Assembly: GCF_019733355.1 (NCBI RefSeq)
Contig: NZ_JAIHLQ010000026.1
Span: 40,830-104,829 of the forward strand
Reading direction: 5' to 3'
DNA from: Pseudomonas baetica
Lineage (GTDB): Bacteria > Pseudomonadota > Gammaproteobacteria > Pseudomonadales > Pseudomonadaceae
Length of the DNA stretch: 64,000 nucleotides
Shown: positions 43,298-52,301 of the stretch, piece by piece
Position numbering within the stretch: position 1 is the first letter of the stretch
How the letters are laid out: each line of letters begins with the position of its first letter
Made by a program: the position numbers and the translations under genes
Notes under the pieces: model-generated
Seen by the model: only the letters and a program-made list of their open reading frames with translations
Told to the model about the DNA's origin: nothing
Database searches by the model: none

Positions 43298-44440
43298 ATG
43301 GCAAACGCCTCCAGCACTTACAGGAAGGCTCTTGAAGGTCATCAGCAACCGAAAAAGGTTCTGGTGAAAGTCGATCGCGTGACCAAGAAGTTCGACGAAA
43401 CCACCGCCGTGGACGATGTTTCCCTGGAGATCCATCAGGGCGAAATCTTCGCCCTGCTCGGCGGCTCCGGTTCGGGCAAATCGACCCTGCTGCGCATGCT
43501 CGCCGGTTTCGAGCGCCCGACCGAAGGGCGGATTCTGCTCGACGGCGTGGACATCACCGACATGCCGCCGTATGAGCGGCCGATCAACATGATGTTCCAG
43601 TCCTACGCGCTGTTCCCCCACATGACTGTTGCGCAGAACATCGCCTTCGGCCTCAAGCAGGACCGTTTGCCGGCCAGTGAAATAGACGCCCGCGTCGAAG
43701 AGATGCTGCGCCTGGTACACATGACCCAATACGCCAAGCGCAAGCCGCACCAGTTGTCCGGCGGTCAACGCCAGCGCGTTGCCCTCGCCCGCTCGCTGGC
43801 CAAGCGTCCGAAGCTGTTGCTGCTCGACGAACCGATGGGCGCGCTGGATAAGAAGCTGCGTTCGCAGATGCAGCTTGAGCTGGTGCAAATCATTGAACGC
43901 GTCGGCGTAACGTGCGTGATGGTGACGCATGACCAGGAAGAAGCCATGACCATGGCCGAACGCATCGCGATCATGCACCTGGGCTGGATCGCGCAGATTG
44001 GTAGCCCGATTGACATCTATGAAGCCCCGGTCAGCCGCATGGTCTGCGAATTCATCGGCAACGTGAACGCTTTCGACGGCACCGTGGTGGAAGACCTGGA
44101 AGGTCACGCAATCATTCACAGCCCGGACTTGCAGCAAAAAATCTACGTCGGCCATGGCGTCAGCACCTCAGTGCAGGACAAGTCGATCACCTACGCGATC
44201 CGCCCGGAAAAAATGCTCGTCAGCACCACCCAACCGGAATTCCGCTACAACTGGTCCGAAGGCAAGGTGCATGACATCGCCTACCTCGGTGGCCACTCGG
44301 TGTTCTACGTTGAATTGCCAGGCGGCAAGATCGTCCAGTCGTTCATGGCCAACGCCGAACGCCGTGGCGCGCGACCAACCTGGGACGACAAGGTCTACGT
44401 CTGGTGGGAAGACGACAGCGGCGTGGTACTGCGCTCATGA
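43298..44440 (+). CDS. potG: Polyamine ABC transporter ATP-binding protein (PotG/SpuF type)
   Basis: This 380-residue ATPase has Walker A GGSGSGKST at 55-63, the signature LSGGQRQRVALARS, Walker B LLLLDEPMGALD and the switch His in VMVTHDQEE. A C-terminal TOBE-like regulatory region follows. It energises import of putrescine or spermidine with the two permeases and binding protein downstream. GGGAG lies before the ATG. The stop overlaps the next start (ATGA), so translation is coupled. Confidence 0.93.
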   Translation: MANASSTYRKALEGHQQPKKVLVKVDRVTKKFDETTAVDDVSLEIHQGEIFALLGGSGSGKSTLLRMLAGFERPTEGRILLDGVDITDMPPYERPINMMFQSYALFPHMTVAQNIAFGLKQDRLPASEIDARVEEMLRLVHMTQYAKRKPHQLSGGQRQRVALARSLAKRPKLLLLDEPMGALDKKLRSQMQLELVQIIERVGVTCVMVTHDQEEAMTMAERIAIMHLGWIAQIGSPIDIYEAPVSRMVCEFIGNVNAFDGTVVEDLEGHAIIHSPDLQQKIYVGHGVSTSVQDKSITYAIRPEKMLVSTTQPEFRYNWSEGKVHDIAYLGGHSVFYVELPGGKIVQSFMANAERRGARPTWDDKVYVWWEDDSGVVLRS

Positions 44441-45351
44441 GAACCTTCAATCAGCAATTCCTGCGCCTGGTGCCCAGCGGGCGAAAACTGGTGATCGGTA
44501 TTCCGTTCGTCTGGCTGTTCCTGTTCTTCATGCTGCCGTTCTTTCTGGTGATGAAGATCAGCTTCTCGGAAGCAGCCCTGGCCATTCCGCCCTACTCGGA
44601 GATCTACACCTACGCCGAGCAGAAATTCCAACTGTTGCTGAACATCGGCAACTACACCCTGTTGGGTGAAGACGACCTTTATCTGTCGGCCTACCTCGGT
44701 TCGCTGAAGGTCGCGGCACTGAGCACGCTGATGTGCCTGGGGATCGGTTTCCCGATGGCTTACGCGATCACCAAGGCGAGCAAGGAAGCGCAAAACGTCT
44801 TGCTGCTGCTGATCATGATGCCGACCTGGACGGCGATCCTGATCCGCGTGTATGCGTGGATGGGCATTCTCAGTAACAACGGTTTGCTCAACGCGTTTCT
44901 GATGTGGACGGGGCTCACCGATCACCCGATCGAAATCCTCAACACCAACACGGCCGTCTATATCGGCGTGGTTTACGCCTATCTGCCGTTCATGGTGTTG
45001 CCGCTGTACGCCAACCTCGTCAAACACGATGGCAGCCTGCTGGAAGCCGCGTCAGACCTGGGCTCAAGCAACTTCAACAACTTCTGGAAAATCACCGTGC
45101 CGCTGGCCAAGAACGGCATCATCGCCGGTTGCATGCTGGTGTTCATTCCGGTGGTTGGTGAGTTCGTGATTCCTGAACTGCTCGGTGGCCCGGAGACGCT
45201 GATGATCGGCCGTGTGTTGTGGCAAGAGTTCTTCAATAACCGCGACTGGCCGGTGGCGTCCGCCCTGGCGGTGGTGATGCTGTTGATCCTGATTGTGCCG
45301 ATTCTGCTGTTCAACCGCAGCCAGGCCAAAGAGATGGAGGCACGGGGATGA
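44437..45351 (+). CDS. potH: Polyamine ABC transporter permease (PotH/SpuG type)
   Basis: This 304-residue inner-membrane permease has about six helices. The cytoplasmic EAA loop is LLEAASDLGSSNFNNFWKIT VPLAK, which couples to the ATPase. The start MRTFNQQF overlaps the ATPase stop; an upstream in-frame codon lies within that gene. Its own stop overlaps the second permease start. Confidence 0.92.
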   Translation: MRTFNQQFLRLVPSGRKLVIGIPFVWLFLFFMLPFFLVMKISFSEAALAIPPYSEIYTYAEQKFQLLLNIGNYTLLGEDDLYLSAYLGSLKVAALSTLMCLGIGFPMAYAITKASKEAQNVLLLLIMMPTWTAILIRVYAWMGILSNNGLLNAFLMWTGLTDHPIEILNTNTAVYIGVVYAYLPFMVLPLYANLVKHDGSLLEAASDLGSSNFNNFWKITVPLAKNGIIAGCMLVFIPVVGEFVIPELLGGPETLMIGRVLWQEFFNNRDWPVASALAVVMLLILIVPILLFNRSQAKEMEARG

Positions 45352-46226
45352 AACGCTTCGGTTTTGCAAAGTTCATGCTGATCTTCGGCCTGATGTTCAT
45401 CTATCTGCCGATGCTGATCCTGGTGATCTACTCGTTCAACGCCTCGAAACTGGTAACCGTGTGGGGCGGCTGGTCGGTGAAGTGGTACGTCGGCCTGCTC
45501 GACAACACGCAACTGATGGGCTCGGTGCTGCGCTCGCTGGAAATCGCCTGCTACACAGCGATTGCCGCCGTCGCACTCGGCACCCTGGCCGCGTTTGTGC
45601 TGACGCGGGTGACGCGTTTCAAGGGGCGCACGCTGTTTGGGGGGCTGGTCACCGCGCCGTTGGTGATGCCTGAGGTGATTACCGGTCTGTCGTTGTTGCT
45701 GCTGTTCGTGGCGATGGCGCAGTTGATCGGTTGGCCGCAGGAACGTGGCATCGTCACCATCTGGATCGCCCACACCACGTTTTGTGCAGCCTATGTGGCG
45801 GTGGTCGTTTCCGCCCGACTGCGTGAACTGGATCTGTCGATTGAAGAAGCGGCGATGGACCTGGGGGCAAAGCCCTTCAAGGTGTTTTTCCTGATCACCA
45901 TTCCGATGATTGCGCCGTCGCTGGCGGCGGGCGGGATGATGTCGTTTGCCTTGTCGCTGGATGACCTGGTGTTGGCAAGCTTCGTGTCGGGCCCGGGTTC
46001 TACCACCCTGCCGATGGAAGTGTTCTCGGCGGTGCGCCTGGGCGTGAAGCCTGAGATCAACGCCGTGGCCAGCCTGATTCTGCTGGCGGTGTCGATCGTG
46101 ACCTTCCTGGTCTGGTATTTCGGCCGCAAGGCAGAAGCCAACCGCAAACGTGCGATTCAGGAAGCGATGGATCAGACCGCCAATGAATCGTGGCAACAGC
46201 CGCAACGCGCCGCTGCTAACGCTTGA
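45348..46226 (+). CDS. potI: Polyamine ABC transporter permease (PotI/SpuH type)
   Basis: This 292-residue permease has six hydrophobic helices and the EAA loop SIEEAAMDLGAKPFKVFFLI. It pairs with the preceding permease to form the channel. It starts within the upstream stop codon, and the binding-protein gene follows after 86 bases, which leaves room for processing or a secondary promoter. Confidence 0.92.
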   Translation: MKRFGFAKFMLIFGLMFIYLPMLILVIYSFNASKLVTVWGGWSVKWYVGLLDNTQLMGSVLRSLEIACYTAIAAVALGTLAAFVLTRVTRFKGRTLFGGLVTAPLVMPEVITGLSLLLLFVAMAQLIGWPQERGIVTIWIAHTTFCAAYVAVVVSARLRELDLSIEEAAMDLGAKPFKVFFLITIPMIAPSLAAGGMMSFALSLDDLVLASFVSGPGSTTLPMEVFSAVRLGVKPEINAVASLILLAVSIVTFLVWYFGRKAEANRKRAIQEAMDQTANESWQQPQRAAANA

Positions 46227-46312
46227 TAACTGATGTTGTGGCGACGGGGTTTGTCCCCTCGCCACAGGTTTACCGTGTTGAGTTTTTGAACAAGAACAAT
46301 GGAGTTGTACCG

Positions 46313-47410
46313 ATGAAAATGTTTGGCAGGACTCTGCTGACACTGTCCTTAATGGGCGCAATGGTTATGGGCGCCCAGGCCAACGACAAGGTGCTGCGTG
46401 TTTATAACTGGTCCGATTACATCGCCCCGGACACCGTCAAGAAGTTCGAAGACGAGACCGGCATCCGCGTGACCTACGACGTCTTCGACAGCAACGAAAC
46501 CCTTGAGGCGCGTTTGCTGGCGGGCAAATCCGGCTACGACATCGTCGTGCCGTCCAACAGTTTCCTGGCCAAGCAGATCAAGGCCGGCGTCTATCAGCCG
46601 CTGGACAAATCAAAACTGCCGAACTGGAAGAATCTCAACCCGGTGCTGCTGAAAAACGCCTCCGCCAGTGATCCGGACAACGCTCACGCGTTCCCGTACA
46701 TGTGGGGCTCGATTGGCATCGGTTTCAACCCGGCCAAGGTCAAGGACGTGCTCGGCGCCAACGCCCCGACCGATTCCTGGGACTTGCTGTTCAAGCCCGA
46801 AAACGCCGAGAAGCTCAAGGCGTGTGGCATCAGCTTCCTCGACTCGCCGACCGAAATGCTCCCGGCCGCCCTGCACTACTTGGGCTATCCGGTGAACGAC
46901 AAGGACAAGGCGCACCTTCTGGAAGCCGAAGCGCTGTTCATGAAAATCCGCCCGTACGTGGCGTACTTCCACTCTTCGAAGTACATCTCTGACCTGGCCA
47001 ACGGCAACATCTGTGTGGCCGTCGGTTATTCCGGTGACGTGCTGCAGGCCAAGGCCCGTGCGGTGGAATCGGGCAACAACGTGAAGATCGACTACAGCAT
47101 TCCCAAGGAAGGCGCCGGCAGCTTCTACGACATGGTCGCCATCCCGCGCGATGCGGCGAACGTCGACAACGCGTACCTGTTCATGAATTTCCTGATGCGT
47201 GCGGACATCATCGCCGAAGTCACCAACAATATTGGCTACAGCAACGCCAACTCGGCGGCGACGCCACTGGTGGATGAAGCGATCCGCAACGATCCGGGCT
47301 CGTACCCGTCGCAAGCGGTGATGGCGACGCTGTATGCGGTGCCGGATCAGCCGATTGCCACCCAGCGGATCATGACCCGTGGCTGGACGCGGGTGAAACT
47401 CGGTAAGTAA
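46313..47410 (+). CDS. potF: Periplasmic polyamine-binding protein (PotF/SpuD type)
   Basis: This 365-residue protein begins with a signal peptide (MKMFGRTLLTLSLMGAMVMG, cleavage after AQA). The mature part starts NDKVLRVYNWSDYIAPDTVK, the ligand-binding motif of PotF/SpuD, with YDVFDSNETLEARLLAGKSG and FPYMWGSIGIGFNP further on. It captures putrescine or spermidine in the periplasm. The start is fixed by GGAG eight bases upstream. It is the last gene of the importer operon and is followed by a REPIN. Confidence 0.93.
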   Translation: MKMFGRTLLTLSLMGAMVMGAQANDKVLRVYNWSDYIAPDTVKKFEDETGIRVTYDVFDSNETLEARLLAGKSGYDIVVPSNSFLAKQIKAGVYQPLDKSKLPNWKNLNPVLLKNASASDPDNAHAFPYMWGSIGIGFNPAKVKDVLGANAPTDSWDLLFKPENAEKLKACGISFLDSPTEMLPAALHYLGYPVNDKDKAHLLEAEALFMKIRPYVAYFHSSKYISDLANGNICVAVGYSGDVLQAKARAVESGNNVKIDYSIPKEGAGSFYDMVAIPRDAANVDNAYLFMNFLMRADIIAEVTNNIGYSNANSAATPLVDEAIRNDPGSYPSQAVMATLYAVPDQPIATQRIMTRGWTRVKLGK

Positions 47411-47416
47411 CCGAAT

Positions 47417-47513
47417 CCCCTGTGGGAGCGGGCTTGCTCGCGAAAGCGTAGTGTCAGGCACCTGTGAATTGGCTGACCTGACGCCTTCGTGAGCAAGCCC
47501 ACTCCCACAGGGG
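47417..47513. repeat. REPIN downstream of the polyamine-binding protein gene
   Basis: Two inverted REP units (CCCCTGTGGGAGCGGGCTTG and AGCAAGCCCACTCCCACAGG) flank a spacer of about 45 bases. It can form a long stem after the importer operon. Confidence 0.85.
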
Positions 47514-47615
47514 ATAGGTGTCGGCTTGAAGGTTTATGATTTCCCGTTCACGCAGCGCCTTACCACCGCTGCACCCTGCATATGAACGGCCTCACCTGGC
47601 TCCCTCGGCTCAGGT

Positions 47616-47648
47616 GAATTTCAGGCGCCCTCGGGCGCCTTTTTTTGT
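47616..47648 (+). terminator. Intrinsic terminator downstream of the polyamine importer operon
   Basis: AGGCGCC-CTC-GGGCGCCT is followed by a long T-run on the plus strand. A second stem, TCACCTG...CAGGTGA, lies just upstream at about 47590-47613. It ends transcription entering from the left, before the minus-strand thpR gene. Confidence 0.8.
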
Positions 47649-47651
47649 CGC

Positions 47652-48191
47652 TCAGGTCAGCGGCCAATCTTGCAAAACGCGGTAGCGCCCCTTGTGCGAT
47701 TCAAACAGGGCAAAGCGCTCGGCACGCAGGCAGAACTCCGGCGGTGTGGCGGCTTCCGGCTCGGGTGCGCGGTAATCACGGGCCAGCGTCAGATGCGGGC
47801 GAAACGCGTGTGACGGCGCCTCAAAACCAAACGGCAACATGGCCTGCTCAAGCGCATAGACCAGACGTAATAACGCCTGCGGTGCCTGCTCGGGCGCCAA
47901 CGACAACACCCCGGCGCGGTGCCAGACCTGCAAGCGATCCAGCGAAATCCGCACGGCCTCTCCCGGCGTGCGTACCTTACTGGCGGCTTCGCAGACTTCG
48001 CCGATCTGCGCCAATGGCACCGCACCGAGAAACAATAACGTCAGGTGAAAATTGTCGGCGGGCACGGGTTTGCCGGCTCTCAAGCCCAACTCCGCACGCC
48101 ATTGAGCCATCGCCTTGCGCTGCGCCACTGGGCAGTCCAGGGCAAAGAACAGCCGCTTGGAGGGCAGATCCCCGTGTTTTTCATCCGTCAT
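47652..48191 (-). CDS. thpR: RNA 2',3'-cyclic phosphodiesterase ThpR (2H family)
   Basis: This 179-residue 2H-phosphoesterase has the two HxTx motifs HLTL at 49-52 and HLTL at 133-136, spaced as in LigT/ThpR enzymes. These open 2',3'-cyclic phosphates or ligate 2'-5' RNA ends. RLFFALDCP near the N-terminus is also typical. It is cytoplasmic and stands alone between two short genes. Confidence 0.9.
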   Translation of the reverse strand: MTDEKHGDLPSKRLFFALDCPVAQRKAMAQWRAELGLRAGKPVPADNFHLTLLFLGAVPLAQIGEVCEAASKVRTPGEAVRISLDRLQVWHRAGVLSLAPEQAPQALLRLVYALEQAMLPFGFEAPSHAFRPHLTLARDYRAPEPEAATPPEFCLRAERFALFESHKGRYRVLQDWPLT

Positions 48192-48296
48192 GGCCTGGCT
48201 CCTTAGAGGGTCGTGATAGCCGATTCTACCTGCCCCTTTCTGACGACTCGCCGCACACGTCTATAGTTCAAGGATTGCCATCAACCGGAGGTCGCC

Positions 48297-48491
48297 ATGC
48301 GCGAGATCCTCAGCAAAGAACCGTGGTGGGCCAGACCACCCAACCCCGGGCAGGATGAAAACGAACTGGAGTGGGGCTGGCTGGTGCATTACCGCGAGGG
48401 CGATCCGCGATTCGAGTTTGTCCGAGAGCGGCCAACGGATGAGCAGATTCGTCATCGCAAAGGCTGTCGGATTACGCCATCGGCAGAGTGA
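48297..48491 (+). CDS. Small conserved hypothetical protein
   Basis: This 64-residue, Trp- and Glu-rich protein (MREILSKEPWWARPPNPGQD, then ELEWGWLVHYREGDPRFEFV) has no signal or recognised domain. A good GGAGG site lies before the ATG, and a TATAGT element about 30 bases upstream could be the -10 box. Coding is supported by the ribosome site and the composition, but the function is unknown. Confidence 0.6.
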   Translation: MREILSKEPWWARPPNPGQDENELEWGWLVHYREGDPRFEFVRERPTDEQIRHRKGCRITPSAE

Positions 48492-48500
48492 AATACAAAA

Positions 48501-48523
48501 CCTGTGGGAGCGGGCTTGCGTGA
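48501..48523. repeat. Truncated REP element
   Basis: CTGTGGGAGCGGGCTTGCGTGAG matches one REP arm without its partner, in the 35-base gap between convergent genes. Confidence 0.55.
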
Positions 48524-48526
48524 GTT

Positions 48527-48880
48527 TCAAGGTTCGATGAGGTATTTGAACCCGGCGAAGATCATTCGCTGCCCATCGAACGGCATCGGGTTGACGTCCG
48601 GTTGCATGCGTGGGTCGTCCATCATTTTCGCCATGCCCGCATCGCGGGTGGCCTTGTCCGGCCAGATCAGCCAGCCCGACGCCACGGTTTCACCTTCCTT
48701 GAGTTTCACCGCCATCGGGAAAGAGGTGAGCTTGCCGTCTGGCACGTCATCGCCCCAACATTCGGCCACGCTCAGGGCGCCGTACTCCTTGAACAGTTCG
48801 GCCGCGATCTCAGCGTGTTTTTTGTATTGTTCACGATGGGCAGTCGGGACCGGGGCAACAAAAATATCGATGTAAGACAT
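48527..48880 (-). CDS. DUF1428 family protein
   Basis: This 117-residue protein reads MSYIDIFVAPVPTAHREQYK, with VAECWGDDVPDGKLTSFPMA and VASGWLIWPDKATRDAGMAK, typical of the DUF1428 family of dimeric alpha/beta-barrel proteins of unknown function. The start is the second ATG, because AAGGAG lies seven bases before it. It shares a strand with the lipoprotein gene upstream (3-base gap), so they may be co-transcribed. Confidence 0.85.
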   Translation of the reverse strand: MSYIDIFVAPVPTAHREQYKKHAEIAAELFKEYGALSVAECWGDDVPDGKLTSFPMAVKLKEGETVASGWLIWPDKATRDAGMAKMMDDPRMQPDVNPMPFDGQRMIFAGFKYLIEP

Positions 48881-48882
48881 GA

Positions 48883-49962
48883 TCATTCTCCTTGTACGGT
48901 GGGTTCGTTCTGCTCAATGGTCGATTGCGGCGGCTGCCATTCGACACGATTCACGCCCAACCCGACCGGCGGTTGCTCTACCCCGCCTAGATGGCGCTCG
49001 ATCTGCCCAGCGATGTGCAGTGCACCGGCCATCACACCCGTATTCGGGTTCTGCACCAGTTTCAGCCAGGCTTTATCGAATGTATTGCCCAAGCTGCTAC
49101 GGATCAGCGCTTCGCTGTCGGGACGGTCATTGGCCTGAATGATCGCGCGGATGCCCGCCACGCCTACCGAAATCATCGCGCCGGCCAGTTTGCCCGCCGC
49201 TGCCGCCACGGCACTGGCGGCGCCGCGTGGTGCCATCTCCGCTTCGATGCGTTGGCTGGCGCGTTTGGCGACGGGCGCCATACCGGCATCAGTCGAAGCG
49301 ATGCCCTGGGCACCACCATCGGTGTGAATCTTGTCGATCAACGCAGCGTAAGCGGGCAGTGTGTTCAAAGGCTGCGTGCTGACAATTTGATAGAGCGACG
49401 CGTCCCGAGCGGTTGGCGGCCCGAGCGCTATCGCCGGAGTTTTCTGCAGATGTCCATTAAGTTGCGCGACCGGCACACCGTGACGCAGAGCGATGAGCGG
49501 CATCTGCCGGGCCATCAGTTGCGCATAGAACGCCGTGGCCTGGCCAAGGATCGCGTCCGGATCGATCTCCACGGCCACCGGCGCCAACACCTTTTCCTGA
49601 TATTGCTCAAGCAGATACGCCGCCAGACGCTTGGCCGACGCGTCCTCCTCGCCACCAGCGCTGATCGTGTACCAACTGACCTTCATCGACAGCCATTCCT
49701 GGGTCCAGTAACTGCTGAACCACGGGATGAAATTTTCTTCAGTTTGCTGATAGACGCGAGTGCGCCAATGTTCCATCGAGCCACGGGCGAACAGCTTGAC
49801 CTGCTCGGTGGACTGTTGCGAGGCGTTGACGATTTCGCGGTCGATTTGCTGCCAGGTTGCAGGTGAAACCACCACCGCTGGCGCCGTCACCGGGGCCCGC
49901 GCCGAAGAGGCGCAGCCGGCCAGCAAAAACAGTGCGGCGACGAACAGCGCGCGCGGTTTCAC
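48883..49962 (-). CDS. Uncharacterised lipoprotein
   Basis: The 359-residue product has a lipoprotein signal (MKPRALFVAALFLLAGC). A region of predicted helices follows, including TWQQIDREIVNASQQSTEQV and ENFIPWFSSYWTQEWLSMKV. A hydrophobic Ala/Gly-rich stretch (GAASAVAAAAGKLAGAMISV) lies near residue 250. I recognise no named domain. It is probably anchored to the periplasmic face of a membrane. The DUF1428 gene follows directly. Confidence 0.75.
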   Translation of the reverse strand: MKPRALFVAALFLLAGCASSARAPVTAPAVVVSPATWQQIDREIVNASQQSTEQVKLFARGSMEHWRTRVYQQTEENFIPWFSSYWTQEWLSMKVSWYTISAGGEEDASAKRLAAYLLEQYQEKVLAPVAVEIDPDAILGQATAFYAQLMARQMPLIALRHGVPVAQLNGHLQKTPAIALGPPTARDASLYQIVSTQPLNTLPAYAALIDKIHTDGGAQGIASTDAGMAPVAKRASQRIEAEMAPRGAASAVAAAAGKLAGAMISVGVAGIRAIIQANDRPDSEALIRSSLGNTFDKAWLKLVQNPNTGVMAGALHIAGQIERHLGGVEQPPVGLGVNRVEWQPPQSTIEQNEPTVQGE

Positions 49963-50173
49963 GGTGATGGTCTCCTAGAGTAAGGAGCAGCAAATTTGAG
50001 TATAGGTGCAGGAGATGGGCCGTTTGTCTGGTATTGGGTCAAATACAGCTCCCACAAGGGGTCTGCGCCAACCATCAATACCGTCGATATCCAACATCGC
50101 GACGATTGCGTTCCGCCCGCCGCACATCAAAGGCACGATTGCGCCATCCGAACCCCAACGAGGCGTTCACATC

Positions 50174-50449
50174 ATGATTCACACCATCACGCTCTCCGTA
50201 AGTTTCCCGGTGTTCGGCAGCAACTACTACGAGCAGCACGTTGTGCAACGCAAGACGCAGGCGTTGGTGTTCAACGACGATTTCGACGATCTGCTGATGC
50301 CCGCCGCGACCCATCATTTCAGCAATGAAGTGGTCGGCATCAACGATCAGTTTCGCTTTCTGAGCGACATTCTCGCCACCCATTTGCTGGATCTCGAGGC
50401 CTCGACGCCTGCGCGATCCCGCGTCCAGGCGAGCGCTCATTTTTTATAA
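50174..50449 (+). CDS. Possible small hypothetical protein
   Basis: A 91-codon frame reads MIHTITLSVSFPVFGSNYYE and ends RVQASAHFL, with AATHHFSNEVVGINDQFRFL inside. GAGG lies ten bases before the ATG. The codon composition looks coding, but no family is recognised. A longer in-frame extension upstream crosses low-complexity sequence and is not used. Confidence 0.45.
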   Translation: MIHTITLSVSFPVFGSNYYEQHVVQRKTQALVFNDDFDDLLMPAATHHFSNEVVGINDQFRFLSDILATHLLDLEASTPARSRVQASAHFL

Positions 50450-50466
50450 CGCCTGAAGGCAAACCC

Positions 50467-50555
50467 CGTGGGAGCGGGGCTTGCTCGCGAAAGCGCTGGA
50501 TCATTCAACCTCTCGTTGATTGAAACGTCCCTTCGCCAGCATGCCCGTTCCCACA
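50467..50555. repeat. Degenerate REPIN
   Basis: GTGGGAGCGGGGCTTGCTCG at the left and GCATGCCCGTTCCCAC at the right form an imperfect inverted REP pair. The remaining region to 50724 holds no gene and should contain the promoter of the aldehyde oxidoreductase operon. Confidence 0.65.
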
Positions 50556-50724
50556 ATGAATCTGAAGATTCATGAGCCATGCGCATAACTCTATAGCGCA
50601 AATCCGCAAAAACCTTTTCCTCTCTCCGGCGGTCATTCCTGAAACGAGACTGGCAAACATGCCGGCGCGCCCCTATGGGCCTTTTGTGACCCTGCTGCCC
50701 TGATGAGAGTAAAGGAATCGAACC

Positions 50725-51348
50725 ATGCCGATTTCCCGACGTAAATTTCTGATCCTCGGCGCCGTGACCGCGACGGCGTTTGCGATGCCCCCCTTTATCA
50801 GCCTCAAGGCCTATGCGGCCAACCTGGAGCAATCGGCCATGAGCAAAATAACCTTAAACGTCAATGGCAAACCTCAGACCCTTGAGGTCGACAATCGCAC
50901 CACCCTGCTCGATGCCTTGCGCGAAAACCTGCAGATGACCGGCAGCAAAAAAGGCTGCGACCATGGCCAGTGCGGCGCCTGCACGGTGATCGCTAATGGC
51001 CGGCGAATCAACGCCTGTCTGACCCTGGCGGTGATGCAAGAAGGCAGCGACATCACCACCATTGAAGGCCTCGGCATGCCGGACAATCTGCATCCGATGC
51101 AAGCTGCGTTCATCAAACACGACGGCTATCAGTGCGGCTATTGCACACCGGGGCAGATCTGTTCGGCGGTGGCGGTGCTCAAGGAGATCCGCGACGGCAT
51201 TCCCAGCCACGTCAGCGCCAGCCTGACCGAGCCACCGCAAATGATCGCCGCAGAATTTCAGGAACGCATGAGCGGCAACATCTGCCGCTGCGGCGCCTAC
51301 TCGAACATCATCGAAGCCATCACTGAAGTCGCAGAGGTACCGGCATGA
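50725..51348 (+). CDS. paoA: PaoA-like (2Fe-2S) subunit of periplasmic aldehyde oxidoreductase
   Basis: This 207-residue protein has a twin-arginine signal (MPISRRKFLILGAVTATAFA) and two 2Fe-2S clusters. The first is in GCDHGQCGACTVIANG; the second is in the helical domain with QCGYCTPGQICS and GNICRCGAYSNI. It passes electrons from the molybdopterin subunit to the FAD subunit. AAGGAA precedes the ATG, and the stop overlaps the paoB start. Confidence 0.92.
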   Translation: MPISRRKFLILGAVTATAFAMPPFISLKAYAANLEQSAMSKITLNVNGKPQTLEVDNRTTLLDALRENLQMTGSKKGCDHGQCGACTVIANGRRINACLTLAVMQEGSDITTIEGLGMPDNLHPMQAAFIKHDGYQCGYCTPGQICSAVAVLKEIRDGIPSHVSASLTEPPQMIAAEFQERMSGNICRCGAYSNIIEAITEVAEVPA

Positions 51349-52301
51349 GAGCGTTCAATTACAGCCGCGCCGACTCCCCCGCCACAGCCGCAGCGCAAGC
51401 CGCGCAAGTCGAAGGCGCACAGTTCATCGCTGGCGGCACCAACCTGCTGGACTTGATGAAACTTGACATCGAAACCCCGCTGCACCTGATTGATATCAAT
51501 CACCTGGGGCTGGATCAGATCGAAGCCACGCCCGAGGGCGGTTTGCGTATCGGCGCACTGGTGCGCAACACCGATCTGGCGGCCGACAACCGCGTCAGAA
51601 AGGACTACGCCCTGCTCTCCCGCGCCTTGCTTGCCGGGGCATCGGGACAGTTACGCAACATGGCGACCACGGCTGGCAACCTGCTGCAACGCACCCGTTG
51701 CCCCTACTTCTACGACACGAATCAAGCCTGTAACAAACGCAACCCCGGCAGCGGTTGCGCGGCGATTGGCGGGGTCAGTCGGCAACTGGGGATCATCGGC
51801 GTCAGCGATGCCTGCATCGCCACCCACCCAAGCGACATGGCGATTGCGATGCGCGCCCTCGATGCACAGATTGAAACGGTCAAACCCGATGGCAGCACCC
51901 GTCGCATCGCCATGGCGGACTTTCATCAGTTGCCGGGGCACACGCCGCACATCGAAACCAGCCTGACCGCTGGCGAGTTCATCACCGCAGTGACTTTGCC
52001 GGCGCCGGTGGGCGGCACCCACATTTATCACAAGGTGCGTGATCGCTCGTCCTACGCGTTTGCCCTGGTGTCCGTCGGTTTGATTCTGCAAAAGGACGGT
52101 AGCGGCCGCGTCGCCGTTGGCGGTATCGCGCCAAAACCGTGGCGGGTGGAAGCGGCTGAAGCCCTGTTGCCCCAAGGCGCAAAAGCCGTCAGCGCGCGCC
52201 TGCTCGATGGCGCCACGCCGACCCACGACAACGCATTCAAACTGACCTTGGTCGAGCGCACACTCGGCTCGGTGTTGGCGCAAGCGAGGGAACAAGCATG
52301 A
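51345..52301 (+). CDS. paoB: PaoB-like FAD (and probable 4Fe-4S) subunit
   Basis: This 318-residue subunit has the FAD-binding segment AQFIAGGTNLLDLMKLDIET and GQLRNMATTAGNLLQRTRCP. Cysteines in TRCPYFYDTNQACNK and GSGCAAIGG plus DACIATHP match the extra 4Fe-4S site of the E. coli PaoB type. It links electron flow to an acceptor. Start and stop overlap its neighbours by four bases. Confidence 0.92.
   Translation: MRAFNYSRADSPATAAAQAAQVEGAQFIAGGTNLLDLMKLDIETPLHLIDINHLGLDQIEATPEGGLRIGALVRNTDLAADNRVRKDYALLSRALLAGASGQLRNMATTAGNLLQRTRCPYFYDTNQACNKRNPGSGCAAIGGVSRQLGIIGVSDACIATHPSDMAIAMRALDAQIETVKPDGSTRRIAMADFHQLPGHTPHIETSLTAGEFITAVTLPAPVGGTHIYHKVRDRSSYAFALVSVGLILQKDGSGRVAVGGIAPKPWRVEAAEALLPQGAKAVSARLLDGATPTHDNAFKLTLVERTLGSVLAQAREQA

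Noticed and set aside
44979..46361. A 460-codon reverse-strand open frame
   Set aside because: It is antisense to the two polyamine permease genes and shows no membrane or family features.
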